From Gammaproteobacteria bacterium (GTDB lineage Bacteria > Pseudomonadota > Gammaproteobacteria > UBA9214): a DNA stretch of 8,438 nucleotides. Location of the stretch: positions 1-8,438 of the forward strand of contig DMKK01000084.1 in NCBI GenBank assembly GCA_003454335.1. Reading direction: 5' to 3'. Both the position numbers and the translations under genes were made by a program. This document shows, piece after piece, positions 1-7,612 of this stretch. Each line of letters opens with the position of its first letter. Within the stretch, counting starts at the first letter, position 1. The notes beneath the pieces were generated by a model. The model saw only the letters and a list, made by a program, of their open reading frames with translations. It was not told the origin of the DNA and searched no databases.

Positions 1-30
1 AATTCCGGCACGGCGGTACAGACAGAATGA
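1..30 (+). CDS. mreC: MreC, C-terminal end only (partial)
   Basis: The window opens inside a reading frame that ends NSGTAVQTE and then TGA at 28-30. This stop overlaps the mreD start as ATGA. MreC is the bitopic periplasmic scaffold of the elongasome and almost always directly precedes mreD. Its C-terminal tail is poorly conserved, so these nine residues do not identify it by themselves. The call rests on position, frame and the four-base overlap typical of translationally coupled mreC-mreD. The rest of the gene lies before the window. Confidence 0.55.
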   Translation, partial: NSGTAVQTE

Positions 31-515
31 TTCGCAGCAGACATCATGGTGGCGGCGTTATCATTTTCACATTTATTATCGCCCTGCTAATGACCGTTAT
101 CCCCCTGCCCGACCCGGTGCGCTATCTGCGCCCGGACTGGGTCGGACTGGTACTGATCTACTGGTGCATGGCCTTACCTGAGCGGGTCGGCGTCACCACC
201 GGCTGGTTTGTGGGACTGATGGTTGACCTGCTGACCGGCACCCTGCTCGGCCAGCACGCACTGTCGTTAACGATCGTCGCCTGGCTGACACAAAAATTTC
301 ACCAGCGCTTGCGGCTGGTACCGGTATGGCAACAGTCTCTGACCATCCTGGTGTTACTGGTACTGCACCAGTTACTGGCACTGTGGATCAGTCGCATTAT
401 TGGCCGGCCCGGTGCACCCTGGTTTTTCTGGATGCCCTCGGTTCTGGGTATGATCATCTGGCCGCTGGTGCACAGCACACTGCGCGGCATGCGCCGCGGC
501 TTCCGGGTGAACTAG
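27..515 (+). CDS. mreD: Rod shape-determining protein MreD
   Basis: This is an inner-membrane component of the Rod complex, linking MreC and MreB to PBP2 and RodA during side-wall growth. The product is 162 residues, the same length as E. coli MreD. About six hydrophobic segments are visible, at roughly residues 11-27, 38-50, 57-75, 78-90, 102-122 and 132-148. The gammaproteobacterial signatures RPDWVGLVLIYW (35-46) and VDLLTGTLLGQHALS (66-80) are present. The start overlaps the mreC stop, and a GGCGGT stretch at 12-17 may serve as ribosome binding site. The stop lies two bases before the proposed mrdA start, so the last codons also carry the mrdA Shine-Dalgarno motif. Family identity is secure. 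Confidence 0.95.
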   Translation: MIRSRHHGGGVIIFTFIIALLMTVIPLPDPVRYLRPDWVGLVLIYWCMALPERVGVTTGWFVGLMVDLLTGTLLGQHALSLTIVAWLTQKFHQRLRLVPVWQQSLTILVLLVLHQLLALWISRIIGRPGAPWFFWMPSVLGMIIWPLVHSTLRGMRRGFRVN

Positions 516-520
516 CTATT
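506..520 (+). promoter_or_regulatory. Shine-Dalgarno GGTGA and ATT start of mrdA
   Basis: GGTGA at 506-510 complements the 3' end of 16S rRNA and lies seven bases before an in-frame ATT at 518-520. The motif overlaps the last codons of mreD, so translation of the two genes is probably coupled. No ATG, GTG or TTG occurs in the mrdA frame at this place. Homology puts the N-terminus exactly here. The start itself is inferred. Confidence 0.55.
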
Positions 521-2368
521 CTTCGCCAGATCACACTGAAGGACCATTTTTTCGAGTCCCGGCTGGTTATGAACCGGGCGATCCTGTTACTTGTTTCAGG
601 CTGTCTGCTGCTGTGTATATTATTTGCACGACTGGTTTATCTGCAGGTGGTGGCTCACGAACATTTCACGACGCTGTCGGAAGACAACCGCGTCAAGCTG
701 CAACCGATACCGCCCAATCGTGGCCTGATCTATGACCGTAACGGTCTCATCCTGGCCGAGAACCTGCCCTCCTACCGGCTGGAAATCACTCCGGAACAGA
801 TTGATGACATGGGCACAACCCTGAGTGCGCTGGAAGACATCATTGAGATTCGTGACATTGATCGCACCCGGTTTGAGAAACTGCGCCGGCGCAAGCCGCG
901 CTTTGAGGCCATCCCCCTGCGTTTTCATCTAAACGATGAGGAGGTAGCACGTTTTTCGGTTAATCGTCATCGCTTCCCGGGGGTTGATATTACTGCCGGC
1001 CTGGCACGACATTACCCGCAGGGCCCCCTGGCAGTACATGCGCTCGGCTATGTTGGTCGTATCGATGAAAAAGCGCTCAAAACTCTCGACAGCTCCAACT
1101 ACCGCGGCACCTCCCATGTGGGTAAAAACGGCATCGAGAAGACCTATGAAGAACTGCTGCACGGCAAGGTAGGGTTTCAACAGGTCGAAATCACGGCACA
1201 GGGACGCATCATCCGCGTATTGAACCGTACCCCGCCAGTCTCCGGGCACAATCTTTACCTGACACTGGATTCCCGCGTGCAGGCTGTGGCCGAACAGGCA
1301 TTTGGTGACTACTCGGGAACAGCCATTGCCATCGATCCGAACAATGGCGATGTCCTGGCCTTCGTCAGCCTGCCAACCTACGATCCGAACCCGTTTGTGA
1401 ACGGCATTGATTATGATGATTACGCCGCCCTGAGAAATAATGACAAGGAACCGCTGTTCAACCGGGCGCTGCGGGGTCAATACCCGCCCGGTTCTACGGT
1501 CAAACCGTTTATGGGACTTGCCGGTCTGGAATCAGGTGTCAGCAGCAGCCACTCCAGCACCTATTGCCCGGGCTTTTACCGGCTGGCCGGCAAGGACCGC
1601 AAGTACCATGACTGGAAACGCAGCGGCCATGGCACTGTCGATCTGAATATCGCCATTACGCAATCCTGCGATGTTTACTTCTACGACCTTGCCCAGTCAC
1701 TGGGTATTGACCGCATCCATGACTATCTGCAGCACTTCGGCTTTGGCAAGGCCACCGGCATTGACATTCAGGGTGAACTGTCCGGCCTGCTGCCATCAAA
1801 AGACTGGAAGCGCAGCCATCGTGACCTGCCCTGGTTCCCGGGTGAAACCATCATTACCGGCATTGGCCAGGGATTCTTCCTGGTCACACCCATACAACTG
1901 GCAACCGCCACAGCCGCACTCGCCAACGGCGGGCGCATGCTACAGCCGCAAATCGTGCATGCAGACCAGGAGGCCGAGAGTGATGAGCTGGTACCCCACC
2001 AGCCGCAACTGCATGAGACCATCACCATCAAGGAGCAACAACACTGGGACCAGGTGATCGCCGCCATGACCGACGTCGTCCACAGCGCCCGCGGCACGGC
2101 AAGACACATTGGCAAGGACAGTCCCTACAGGATTGCAGGCAAAACCGGTACCGCACAGGTCTTCGGCCTGAAGGAAGAAGAAAAATACGATGCCGAAGCC
2201 ATCGCCGAGAAACTGCGCGACCATGCCCTGTTCATTGCCTTTGCCCCCCTTGACGAACCCAAAATTGCGGTGGCCGTCATCGTCGAAAATGGCGGTGGTG
2301 GCGGCTCCGTTGCCGCCCCGATTGCCCGCAAGATTCTGGATGCCTACCTTGTGGAGGCGCCGTCATGA
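518..2368 (+). CDS. mrdA: Penicillin-binding protein 2, elongation-specific transpeptidase
   Basis: This class B PBP cross-links peptide stems during side-wall synthesis, working with the glycosyltransferase RodA at the inner membrane. From the proposed ATT start it has 616 residues, close to the usual 630-650. It has a short cytoplasmic tail with LKDH at 7-10 and a membrane anchor near 21-36. The PBP-dimerisation region begins at NRVKLQPIPPNRGLIYDRNG. The C-terminal transpeptidase domain has STVK (nucleophile Ser326), SCD (Ser383) and KTG (542-544). As recalled, Pseudomonas PBP2 starts MPQPIRLKDH, and the ten residues from ATT (ILRQITLKDH) match it position for position. The first normal start, ATG 569, would remove LKDH and leave three residues before the anchor, with a weak binding site. 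The stop overlaps rodA as ATGA. The function is certain; the start is not. Confidence 0.95.
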   Translation: MLRQITLKDHFFESRLVMNRAILLLVSGCLLLCILFARLVYLQVVAHEHFTTLSEDNRVKLQPIPPNRGLIYDRNGLILAENLPSYRLEITPEQIDDMGTTLSALEDIIEIRDIDRTRFEKLRRRKPRFEAIPLRFHLNDEEVARFSVNRHRFPGVDITAGLARHYPQGPLAVHALGYVGRIDEKALKTLDSSNYRGTSHVGKNGIEKTYEELLHGKVGFQQVEITAQGRIIRVLNRTPPVSGHNLYLTLDSRVQAVAEQAFGDYSGTAIAIDPNNGDVLAFVSLPTYDPNPFVNGIDYDDYAALRNNDKEPLFNRALRGQYPPGSTVKPFMGLAGLESGVSSSHSSTYCPGFYRLAGKDRKYHDWKRSGHGTVDLNIAITQSCDVYFYDLAQSLGIDRIHDYLQHFGFGKATGIDIQGELSGLLPSKDWKRSHRDLPWFPGETIITGIGQGFFLVTPIQLATATAALANGGRMLQPQIVHADQEAESDELVPHQPQLHETITIKEQQHWDQVIAAMTDVVHSARGTARHIGKDSPYRIAGKTGTAQVFGLKEEEKYDAEAIAEKLRDHALFIAFAPLDEPKIAVAVIVENGGGGGSVAAPIARKILDAYLVEAPS

Positions 2369-3489
2369 GCATCGTCCTTACCCCGCACTACGAGGATGCC
2401 AGTCGGCGCGGCTGGCAATATCGCCTGCACCTGGATGCACCGCTGCTGTTTGCCCTGATTGCAGTTTCCGCCCTTGGCCTCATTGTCCTCTACAGTGCCG
2501 GCGGTGGTGATATCGAGCTGGTAGAACGCCAGCTGGTGCGCCTTGGCATTGCCTTTACCGGCATGCTGGTGGTCGCGCAGCTCCCGCCACGCCTGTTACA
2601 GCGCCTGACACCGTGGATCTTTGTCATCGGCATCCTGTTGCTGCTCGCGGTACTCATCAGCGGTGAAGCCAGCGGTGGAGCACAACGCTGGCTGAATCTT
2701 TACTTCGTGCGCTTTCAGCCCTCGGAAATGATGAAACTGGCGGTACCGATGATGGTCGCCTGGTACCTGGCAAATACCCGCCTGCCACCCACCGGCAGGC
2801 AATTACTGGCATCGGCCACCTTGATCGCGGTCCCCACGCTGATGATCGCCAAACAACCGGATCTTGGCACCTCACTGCTGATTGCCAGCTCCGGGATTTT
2901 CGTGGTCTTTCTGGCCGGGCTGCAATGGCGGCTGCTGGCATTTTTCAGCGTACTGGCCACTGCGGCCGCACCCTTGCTGTGGCACTTTATGCGTGACTAT
3001 CAACGCCAGCGCGTGATGACCCTGCTGCACCCGGAAAGCGACCCGCTGGGCTCCGGCTACCATATCATCCAGTCAAAAATCGCCATCGGTTCCGGCGGTC
3101 TGTTCGGCAAGGGCTGGATGAACGGTACCCAGTCACAACTGGATTTCCTGCCGGAACGTTCAACCGACTTTATCTTTGCGGTACTGGGCGAGGAATTCGG
3201 GTTCTTCGGAATATTATTACTGTTTACCTTTTATGCCATCATCGTCGTGCGCGGCATCATGATATCGATCCAGGCACAGGACACTTATACACGGCTGCTT
3301 GCCGGCAGCCTCTCGATGACCTTCTGCGTGTACTTTATTGTCAACACCGGCATGGTGACCGGCCTGTTGCCGGTCGTCGGTCTGCCCTTGCCAATGATCA
3401 GTTACGGTGGCACCTCGATTGTCACCCTGATGGCCGGATTCGGCATTCTTATGTCGATACAAACACACCGTAAATTACTCCCGACCTGA
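2365..3489 (+). CDS. rodA: RodA, SEDS peptidoglycan glycosyltransferase
   Basis: RodA polymerises lipid II into glycan strands in the inner membrane, in complex with PBP2. The 374-residue product is a multi-pass membrane protein that aligns with E. coli RodA along its whole length. Visible signatures are RWLNLYFVRFQPSE (108-121), KQPDLGTS (163-170), DYQRQRVMTLLHPESDPLG (211-229), GTQSQLDFLPERSTDFIFAVL (254-274) and GLPLPMISYGGTS. Asp268 in STDFIF matches the catalytic Asp262 of E. coli RodA. The start is supported by GGAGG at 2353-2357, seven bases before ATG. The ATGA overlap with mrdA suggests coupled, near-stoichiometric production of the two partners. Confidence 0.98.
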   Translation: MSIVLTPHYEDASRRGWQYRLHLDAPLLFALIAVSALGLIVLYSAGGGDIELVERQLVRLGIAFTGMLVVAQLPPRLLQRLTPWIFVIGILLLLAVLISGEASGGAQRWLNLYFVRFQPSEMMKLAVPMMVAWYLANTRLPPTGRQLLASATLIAVPTLMIAKQPDLGTSLLIASSGIFVVFLAGLQWRLLAFFSVLATAAAPLLWHFMRDYQRQRVMTLLHPESDPLGSGYHIIQSKIAIGSGGLFGKGWMNGTQSQLDFLPERSTDFIFAVLGEEFGFFGILLLFTFYAIIVVRGIMISIQAQDTYTRLLAGSLSMTFCVYFIVNTGMVTGLLPVVGLPLPMISYGGTSIVTLMAGFGILMSIQTHRKLLPT

Positions 3490-3492
3490 CGC

Positions 3493-3513
3493 CACATTCG
3501 ATGCTAGAATGTG
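3493..3513 (+). promoter_or_regulatory. Possible extended -10 promoter within a 7-bp inverted repeat before mltB
   Basis: In the 53-base gap between rodA and mltB, TGCTAGAAT at 3502-3510 matches an extended -10 element (TGn followed by five of six bases of TATAAT). No convincing -35 box sits at the right spacing. Overlapping it, CACATTC (3493-3499) and GAATGTG (3507-3513) form a perfect 7-bp inverted repeat with a 7-base loop. If used, this promoter would start transcription near 3517 and give a short mltB leader. The hairpin lacks a T-tract, so it is not a standard terminator. Confidence 0.4.
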
Positions 3514-3542
3514 CCGAAATCATTACTAAAGGAACCCCGTCA

Positions 3543-4562
3543 ATGCAGCTACAGGCTTTAATAAAAGGACTTTCACACACCTTGCTGCTGGCAGCACTGT
3601 CAGCAAGCCTGCCTGCTGCAGGCAGCAACTACAGCCAGCAACCACAGGTGCAGGCATTTATCGATCGCATGGTCGACAAGCATGATTTTGACCGGAATGA
3701 ACTGGTTGCCGTGCTTGACAATGCAGAACGCCGCGAGGACATCCTGGAACTGATGAGCAAACCGGCAGAGAAAAGACTGCAATGGTTTGAGTACCGCAAA
3801 ATATTTCTGACCCAGAGTCGCATCGAGGGAGGCGTCACCTTCTGGGAAGAAAACAAGGAAATACTGGAGCAGGCTGCAGCAAAATATGGTGTTGACCCGC
3901 AGGTCATCGTCGCAATCATCGGTGTTGAAACGCGTTATGGCAGCAACACCGGCAGACACCGGGTACTTGATGCGCTTGCCACCCTGTCCTTTGACTATCC
4001 GCCCCGCAGCAAGTTTTTCACCGGCGAACTGGAACAATACCTGCTACTGGCACGCGAGGAAGACATCGATCTGCTCACCACCACCGGCTCCTATGCCGGC
4101 GCCATGGGTTACGGACAGTTCATCCCCAGCAGCTACCGCAGTTATGCCGTTGATTTTGACGATGACGGCAAACGTGACCTGTGGGACAACAAGGCGGACA
4201 TCATCGGCAGTGTCGCAAATTATTTTCATGCCCACGGCTGGACCCCCGGCAGCCCTGTCGCCACTCGCGCAAAAGTGACCGGCAATGACTACCAGACTGT
4301 TCTTGATCTTGGCTACAAACCCAACACGGTACTCGATGCCATGCGCCACGACGGCATTACACCGGTAACACCGCTGCCCGATGAACTGCTCGCAGCCCTG
4401 ATAAGCTTCGGACAGAAAGATGGCCCGGAATACTGGCTTGGCTTTAATAATTTCTATGTGATTACGCGCTACAATCACAGCCCGCTGTATGCAATGGCCG
4501 TCTACCAGCTAAGCGAGGAAATTCGTAATGCCTACGAACAGAGTCTGCATGAGAATGACTGA
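3543..4562 (+). CDS. mltB: Lytic murein transglycosylase B (GH103), soluble periplasmic type
   Basis: This enzyme cleaves the MurNAc-GlcNAc bond of peptidoglycan, forming 1,6-anhydroMurNAc ends, in the periplasm. The product is 339 residues. A signal peptide covers about 1-26 (hydrophobic core LLLAALSASLPA). There is no lipobox cysteine, so it should be soluble like Pseudomonas SltB1 and unlike E. coli lipoprotein MltB. The GH103 catalytic Glu129 lies in IIGVETRYG, followed by GAMGYGQFIPSS (186-197). The acidic loop DFDDDGKRDLW (204-214) corresponds to the EF-hand-like calcium site of Slt35. I chose ATG 3543 over ATG 3501 because TAAAGGA (3527-3533) precedes it and because a clean signal peptide starts there. 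The symbol sltB1 would be equally suitable. Confidence 0.93.
   Translation: MQLQALIKGLSHTLLLAALSASLPAAGSNYSQQPQVQAFIDRMVDKHDFDRNELVAVLDNAERREDILELMSKPAEKRLQWFEYRKIFLTQSRIEGGVTFWEENKEILEQAAAKYGVDPQVIVAIIGVETRYGSNTGRHRVLDALATLSFDYPPRSKFFTGELEQYLLLAREEDIDLLTTTGSYAGAMGYGQFIPSSYRSYAVDFDDDGKRDLWDNKADIIGSVANYFHAHGWTPGSPVATRAKVTGNDYQTVLDLGYKPNTVLDAMRHDGITPVTPLPDELLAALISFGQKDGPEYWLGFNNFYVITRYNHSPLYAMAVYQLSEEIRNAYEQSLHEND
4515..4530 (+). promoter_or_regulatory. Ribosome binding site that fixes the rlpA start
   Basis: GAGGAA at 4515-4520 lies seven bases before ATG 4528, inside the 3' end of mltB. The later in-frame ATGs at 4549 and 4555 lack a comparable site, so the earliest start is preferred despite the 35-base overlap with mltB. 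Confidence 0.6.
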
Positions 4563-5406
4563 TCCGGTCCGCCTCCCGGCTGCCGGATTATGCCTGGCCG
4601 GCCTGGCTTTCATCGTCACCTGCTTTACCGCCTGCTCCACCAAAGGCCCGCTGGAACCGACCGATGATGCCCCGCTGAACCCCCGGGATGTTTCCGACAT
4701 ACCCAATGCCGTCCCCAGATATGAACCATTGAGCCGTTACGGCAATCCTGCTTCCTACGTAGTCTATGGCAAGCGTTACCACACCCTGTCGTCAAGCAAG
4801 GGTTACAAGGAACAGGGCATGGCCTCATGGTATGGCACCAAGTTTCATGGTAAACGCACCTCCAGTGGCGAACCTTACGACCTCTACGCCATGACCGCTG
4901 CTCACAAGACACTGCCGCTGCCGACCTATGTAGAGGTCACCAACCTGGGTAACGACCGTTCAGTCATTGTGAAAGTCAATGACCGTGGTCCCTTTCATGA
5001 TGACCGCTTGATTGACCTGTCCTACACCGCTGCCGTTAAACTCGGCATCGTAGGAAATGGCACCGGACATGTAGAGGTAGCAGCCATTGATGCTGGCACG
5101 CCTGCAAAGGCAACGGCAACAGCCCCGCTTGCTGCACCGGTTGTTCCAGCAGCGACCAGCCACCCGGGAGATACCGCTTTATACCTGCAGGTGGGCGCCT
5201 TCTCGAACCGTGAAAATGCCGAACGTCTGCAAGGAAAAATTCAGACACAGGATGTCGGCGCCGTCAGAATCGTCGAAAGCTCCGGTGATAACGGTACCTT
5301 TTACAAGGTACAGGTGGGTCCGTTATCCGACGCAACAGAACTCGACCGGGTAGCAAAGACGCTCAAGCCGCTGGGCATCAACGAAAGCCGCGCTGTTACC
5401 CAGTAA
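4528..5406 (+). CDS. rlpA: RlpA, outer-membrane septal lytic transglycosylase lipoprotein with SPOR domain
   Basis: In Pseudomonas, RlpA cleaves denuded glycan strands (those without stem peptides) and localises to the septum through its SPOR domain. This 292-residue protein has a lipoprotein signal peptide ending FTA|Cys36. Its Phe at the -3 position is less usual than Leu. A double-psi beta-barrel spans about 95-175, with GMASWYG (97-103). Glu115, His126 and Asp152 have the spacing of the catalytic residues described for the Pseudomonas enzyme, so it is probably active, unlike E. coli RlpA. A Pro/Ala-rich linker (about 190-213) leads to a C-terminal SPOR domain (about 216-289, beginning ALYLQVGAFSNRENAERL). 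Its start lies within mltB, implying coupled expression of two glycan-cleaving enzymes. Confidence 0.95.
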   Translation: MPTNRVCMRMTDPVRLPAAGLCLAGLAFIVTCFTACSTKGPLEPTDDAPLNPRDVSDIPNAVPRYEPLSRYGNPASYVVYGKRYHTLSSSKGYKEQGMASWYGTKFHGKRTSSGEPYDLYAMTAAHKTLPLPTYVEVTNLGNDRSVIVKVNDRGPFHDDRLIDLSYTAAVKLGIVGNGTGHVEVAAIDAGTPAKATATAPLAAPVVPAATSHPGDTALYLQVGAFSNRENAERLQGKIQTQDVGAVRIVESSGDNGTFYKVQVGPLSDATELDRVAKTLKPLGINESRAVTQ

Positions 5407-5412
5407 ACATCA

Positions 5413-5441
5413 TTGCAAATTGCCCACCACATGCGGACAAT
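5413..5441 (+). promoter_or_regulatory. Weak candidate sigma70 promoter before dacA
   Basis: TTGCAA (5413-5418) and GACAAT (5436-5441) are separated by 17 bases. Each matches its consensus hexamer at four of six positions. They lie in the 74-base gap before dacA. The match is weak and could be chance; dacA may simply be read through from upstream. Confidence 0.22.
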
Positions 5442-5480
5442 GCACACAGCCTTCAACCTGCCAGACACAACAGGACAACC

Positions 5481-6623
5481 ATGCCTAATAGATTGATATT
5501 TATAATATTTGTTGCACTCCACCTGTTCACGGCCAGCGCTCTGGCCGCAGCACTCCCCATCCCCAAACCGCCATCTACCGGGGCCAAATCATTCATCATT
5601 CAGGACTTTGAAAGTAGCCGGGTTCTCGCCGAGAACAACTCCGACCAGTCGGTAGAACCCGCCAGTATTACCAAGCTGATGACGGCTTATGTGATTTTCA
5701 ATGAACTGCAGGCGGGCAACATTGCTTTAAGCGACCTGGTCACCATCAGTGAGAAGGCATGGCGCACGCCCGGTTCGCGCATGTTCGTTGAAGTCAACAA
5801 GCAAGTCTCTGTTGAAGACCTGTTGCAGGGTATGATTATCCAGTCAGGCAACGATGCCACGGTGGCACTGGCTGAGCACATTGCCGGCAGCGAAGAAACC
5901 TTTGCCGCATTGATGAGCAGACATGCAGAAGAAATCGGCATGACCGGCAGTCATTTCGAAAACTCGACCGGTTTGCCGGATGAAAATCACTATATGACGG
6001 CAAAAGATATTGCACTACTGGCAACACTGCTGATTAAAAAGTACCCGGAGTACTACCACTGGTATTCACAGAAAGAGTTTACCTTCAACGACATTACCCA
6101 ATACAACCGTAACAAGCTGTTATGGCGGGACGAAAGTGTAGATGGCCTGAAAACGGGTTTCACGGATTCTGCCGGTTATTGCCTGGTGACCTCGGCAAAG
6201 AAAGACGGCATGCGACTGATCACCGTCGTACTGGGCACAGAGAGCGCCAACGCACGTGTCGATGCCAGCCAGGCCCTGCTTAATTATGGTTTCCGCTTCT
6301 TTGAAACCCATAAACTTTACGACGCCGGCACCAAACTCACCACATCACGCATCTGGAAGGGCAGCACAGCAGCGGTCCCCCTCGGCCTTGATCAGTCGCT
6401 CTATGTCACCATTCCACGTGGCCAGTACAAATCACTGGACGCGTCCATGAGTATTAATGACCTCATCATGGCACCGGTCAAGGAAGGACAGCCACTCGGC
6501 GCGGTACAAGTAAAACTGAGCGATGAGATTATTGCCAGTCAACCACTGGTAAGCCTGCAGACGATAAGTGAAGGCTCATTCTGGCAACGCATCTCGGATG
6601 AAGCGCTGCTCTATCTCGAATAA
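5481..6623 (+). CDS. dacA: D-alanyl-D-alanine carboxypeptidase, PBP5/6 family
   Basis: This periplasmic, membrane-anchored class C low-molecular-weight PBP removes the terminal D-Ala from pentapeptide stems and so limits cross-linking. It has 380 residues. A signal peptide ends near ALAA (about residue 23). The catalytic motifs are SITK (nucleophile Ser62, Lys65), SGN (122-124) and KTG (224-226). The C-terminal beta-rich PBP5_C region follows from about residue 290, and the end GSFWQRISDEALLYLE is a candidate amphipathic membrane anchor. AGGA at 5472-5475 precedes the ATG by five bases. The D-Ala it releases is a substrate for the aminotransferase encoded next. In Pseudomonas the homologue at this locus is named dacC. 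Confidence 0.96.
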   Translation: MPNRLIFIIFVALHLFTASALAAALPIPKPPSTGAKSFIIQDFESSRVLAENNSDQSVEPASITKLMTAYVIFNELQAGNIALSDLVTISEKAWRTPGSRMFVEVNKQVSVEDLLQGMIIQSGNDATVALAEHIAGSEETFAALMSRHAEEIGMTGSHFENSTGLPDENHYMTAKDIALLATLLIKKYPEYYHWYSQKEFTFNDITQYNRNKLLWRDESVDGLKTGFTDSAGYCLVTSAKKDGMRLITVVLGTESANARVDASQALLNYGFRFFETHKLYDAGTKLTTSRIWKGSTAAVPLGLDQSLYVTIPRGQYKSLDASMSINDLIMAPVKEGQPLGAVQVKLSDEIIASQPLVSLQTISEGSFWQRISDEALLYLE

Positions 6624-6639
6624 TACAGGTTCCCGGGTA

Positions 6640-7503
6640 ATGACAACCGCCTGCCTGAACGGCACTTTTCTGCCACTTGAAGACGCCTGTATCCCGGTCA
6701 TGGATCGTGGCTTCCTGTTTGGTGACGGCGTCTACGAAGTCATTCCTGTATACGGCGGCAAGCTGTTCCGGCTTGCCCACCACCTGCAGCGACTGGGGAA
6801 CAGCCTGGAAGCCGTGCGCATCGGCAACCCGTTATCCGACACCGAGTGGGAAACCATGCTCAAGGAGCTGGTGAGTCGTAATGACGGCACTGATCAGGCC
6901 GTCTATCTGCAGGTAACACGCGGTGTCGCGGCAAAGCGTGACCACGCCTTTCCGGCAGATACCCGGCCAACACTGTTTGCCATGAGCAACCCGATGGCTA
7001 CCGCTGTTGATATTGACAGCATCACCGGCACTACCGCGATCACCCTCCCGGATATCCGCTGGAAGCACTGCGATATCAAGGCAATCACCCTGCTGCCGAA
7101 TGTCATGTTACGACAAACGGCAGTTGACGCAGGTGCTGCAGAAGCCATTTTAATCAAGGATGGCCATGCTATCGAAGGTGCGGCCAGCAATATTTTCATC
7201 GTTAAATACGGCCTGTTAATCACACCACCCAATGGCCCCTCTCTGCTACCCGGCATCACCCGCGACCTCATTATCGAGCTCGCCGCCGCCCACACTATTC
7301 CGTTTCGTGAAGCAGATATCTCGGAAACGGACCTGTTCAATGCCGACGAGGTCTGGCTGACCAGTTCGACACGGGAGATATCGCCTGTCACCCGGATCGA
7401 TGACACCGTGATCGGTGCTGGCAAGCCCGGGCTACTCTGGAGGCGCATGATAACCCTGTACCAGGACTACAAAACGGCTATCCGCAGAGGTGAAGTCTGC
7501 TGA
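6640..7503 (+). CDS. dat: D-amino-acid (D-alanine) aminotransferase, PLP fold type IV
   Basis: This enzyme transfers the amino group between D-Ala and 2-oxoglutarate, giving D-Glu and pyruvate, in the cytoplasm. D-Glu and D-Ala are both peptidoglycan precursors. The 287-residue length is typical. Visible residues are DRGFLFGDGVYEV (22-34), the PLP lysine Lys147 in CDIKAITLLPNVM, and Glu179 in EGAASNIF, which contacts the PLP ring nitrogen. RDH (100-102) corresponds to the Arg-x-His pair that binds the substrate carboxylate in Bacillus D-amino-acid aminotransferase. That pair favours D-amino-acid specificity over branched-chain aminotransferase or aminodeoxychorismate lyase, although the loop before it is one residue longer. 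The start lies 16 bases after dacA, with only a modest AGG at 6627-6629, so it is probably in the dacA transcript. Confidence 0.9.
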   Translation: MTTACLNGTFLPLEDACIPVMDRGFLFGDGVYEVIPVYGGKLFRLAHHLQRLGNSLEAVRIGNPLSDTEWETMLKELVSRNDGTDQAVYLQVTRGVAAKRDHAFPADTRPTLFAMSNPMATAVDIDSITGTTAITLPDIRWKHCDIKAITLLPNVMLRQTAVDAGAAEAILIKDGHAIEGAASNIFIVKYGLLITPPNGPSLLPGITRDLIIELAAAHTIPFREADISETDLFNADEVWLTSSTREISPVTRIDDTVIGAGKPGLLWRRMITLYQDYKTAIRRGEVC

Positions 7504-7555
7504 ACATCTTGTCCGCCCTGCTCCGGAACCGCAGTCTGCACACGTGGCATTCGGA

Positions 7556-7585
7556 TTGAAAACAGCATTCTATGAGGGACATAAT
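7556..7585 (+). promoter_or_regulatory. Near-consensus sigma70 promoter of the terB-like gene
   Basis: TTGAAA (7556-7561) and CATAAT (7580-7585) are 18 bases apart, and each matches its consensus hexamer at five of six positions. Transcription would start near 7592, giving a leader of about 20 bases before the next gene. This is the best promoter match in the window. It suggests a new transcription unit after dat. No clear terminator for the upstream operon is visible in 7504-7555. Confidence 0.6.
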
Positions 7586-7612
7586 CACTATGGCTCTTTT
7601 TAAAAGGAAACA

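Noticed and set aside
326..517. Upstream extension of the mrdA frame from ATG 326 (680 residues)
   Set aside because: It runs through mreD in another frame. The added residues do not look like any PBP2 N-terminus, and the alignment with the family begins at 518.
929..1480. Long antisense frame (183 codons) within mrdA, and similar antisense frames in rodA, mltB and dat
   Set aside because: They lie opposite strongly conserved genes, their products match no family I know, and such frames are common shadows in moderately GC-rich DNA.
3501..3542. Earlier mltB start at ATG 3501
   Set aside because: It would put MLECAEIITKGTPS before the signal peptide, has no ribosome binding site, and sits on the hairpin and -10 motif. 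ATG 3543 has TAAAGGA upstream.
6568..6639. Earlier dat start at ATG 6568 inside dacA
   Set aside because: The Dat family begins close to the strand motif LNGTFLPLEDA, which directly follows ATG 6640. The upstream codons only mirror the dacA end.
7504..7555. Possible terminator after dat
   Set aside because: Only a 4-bp TCCG/CGGA pairing is visible, with no T-tract. It is too weak to call.
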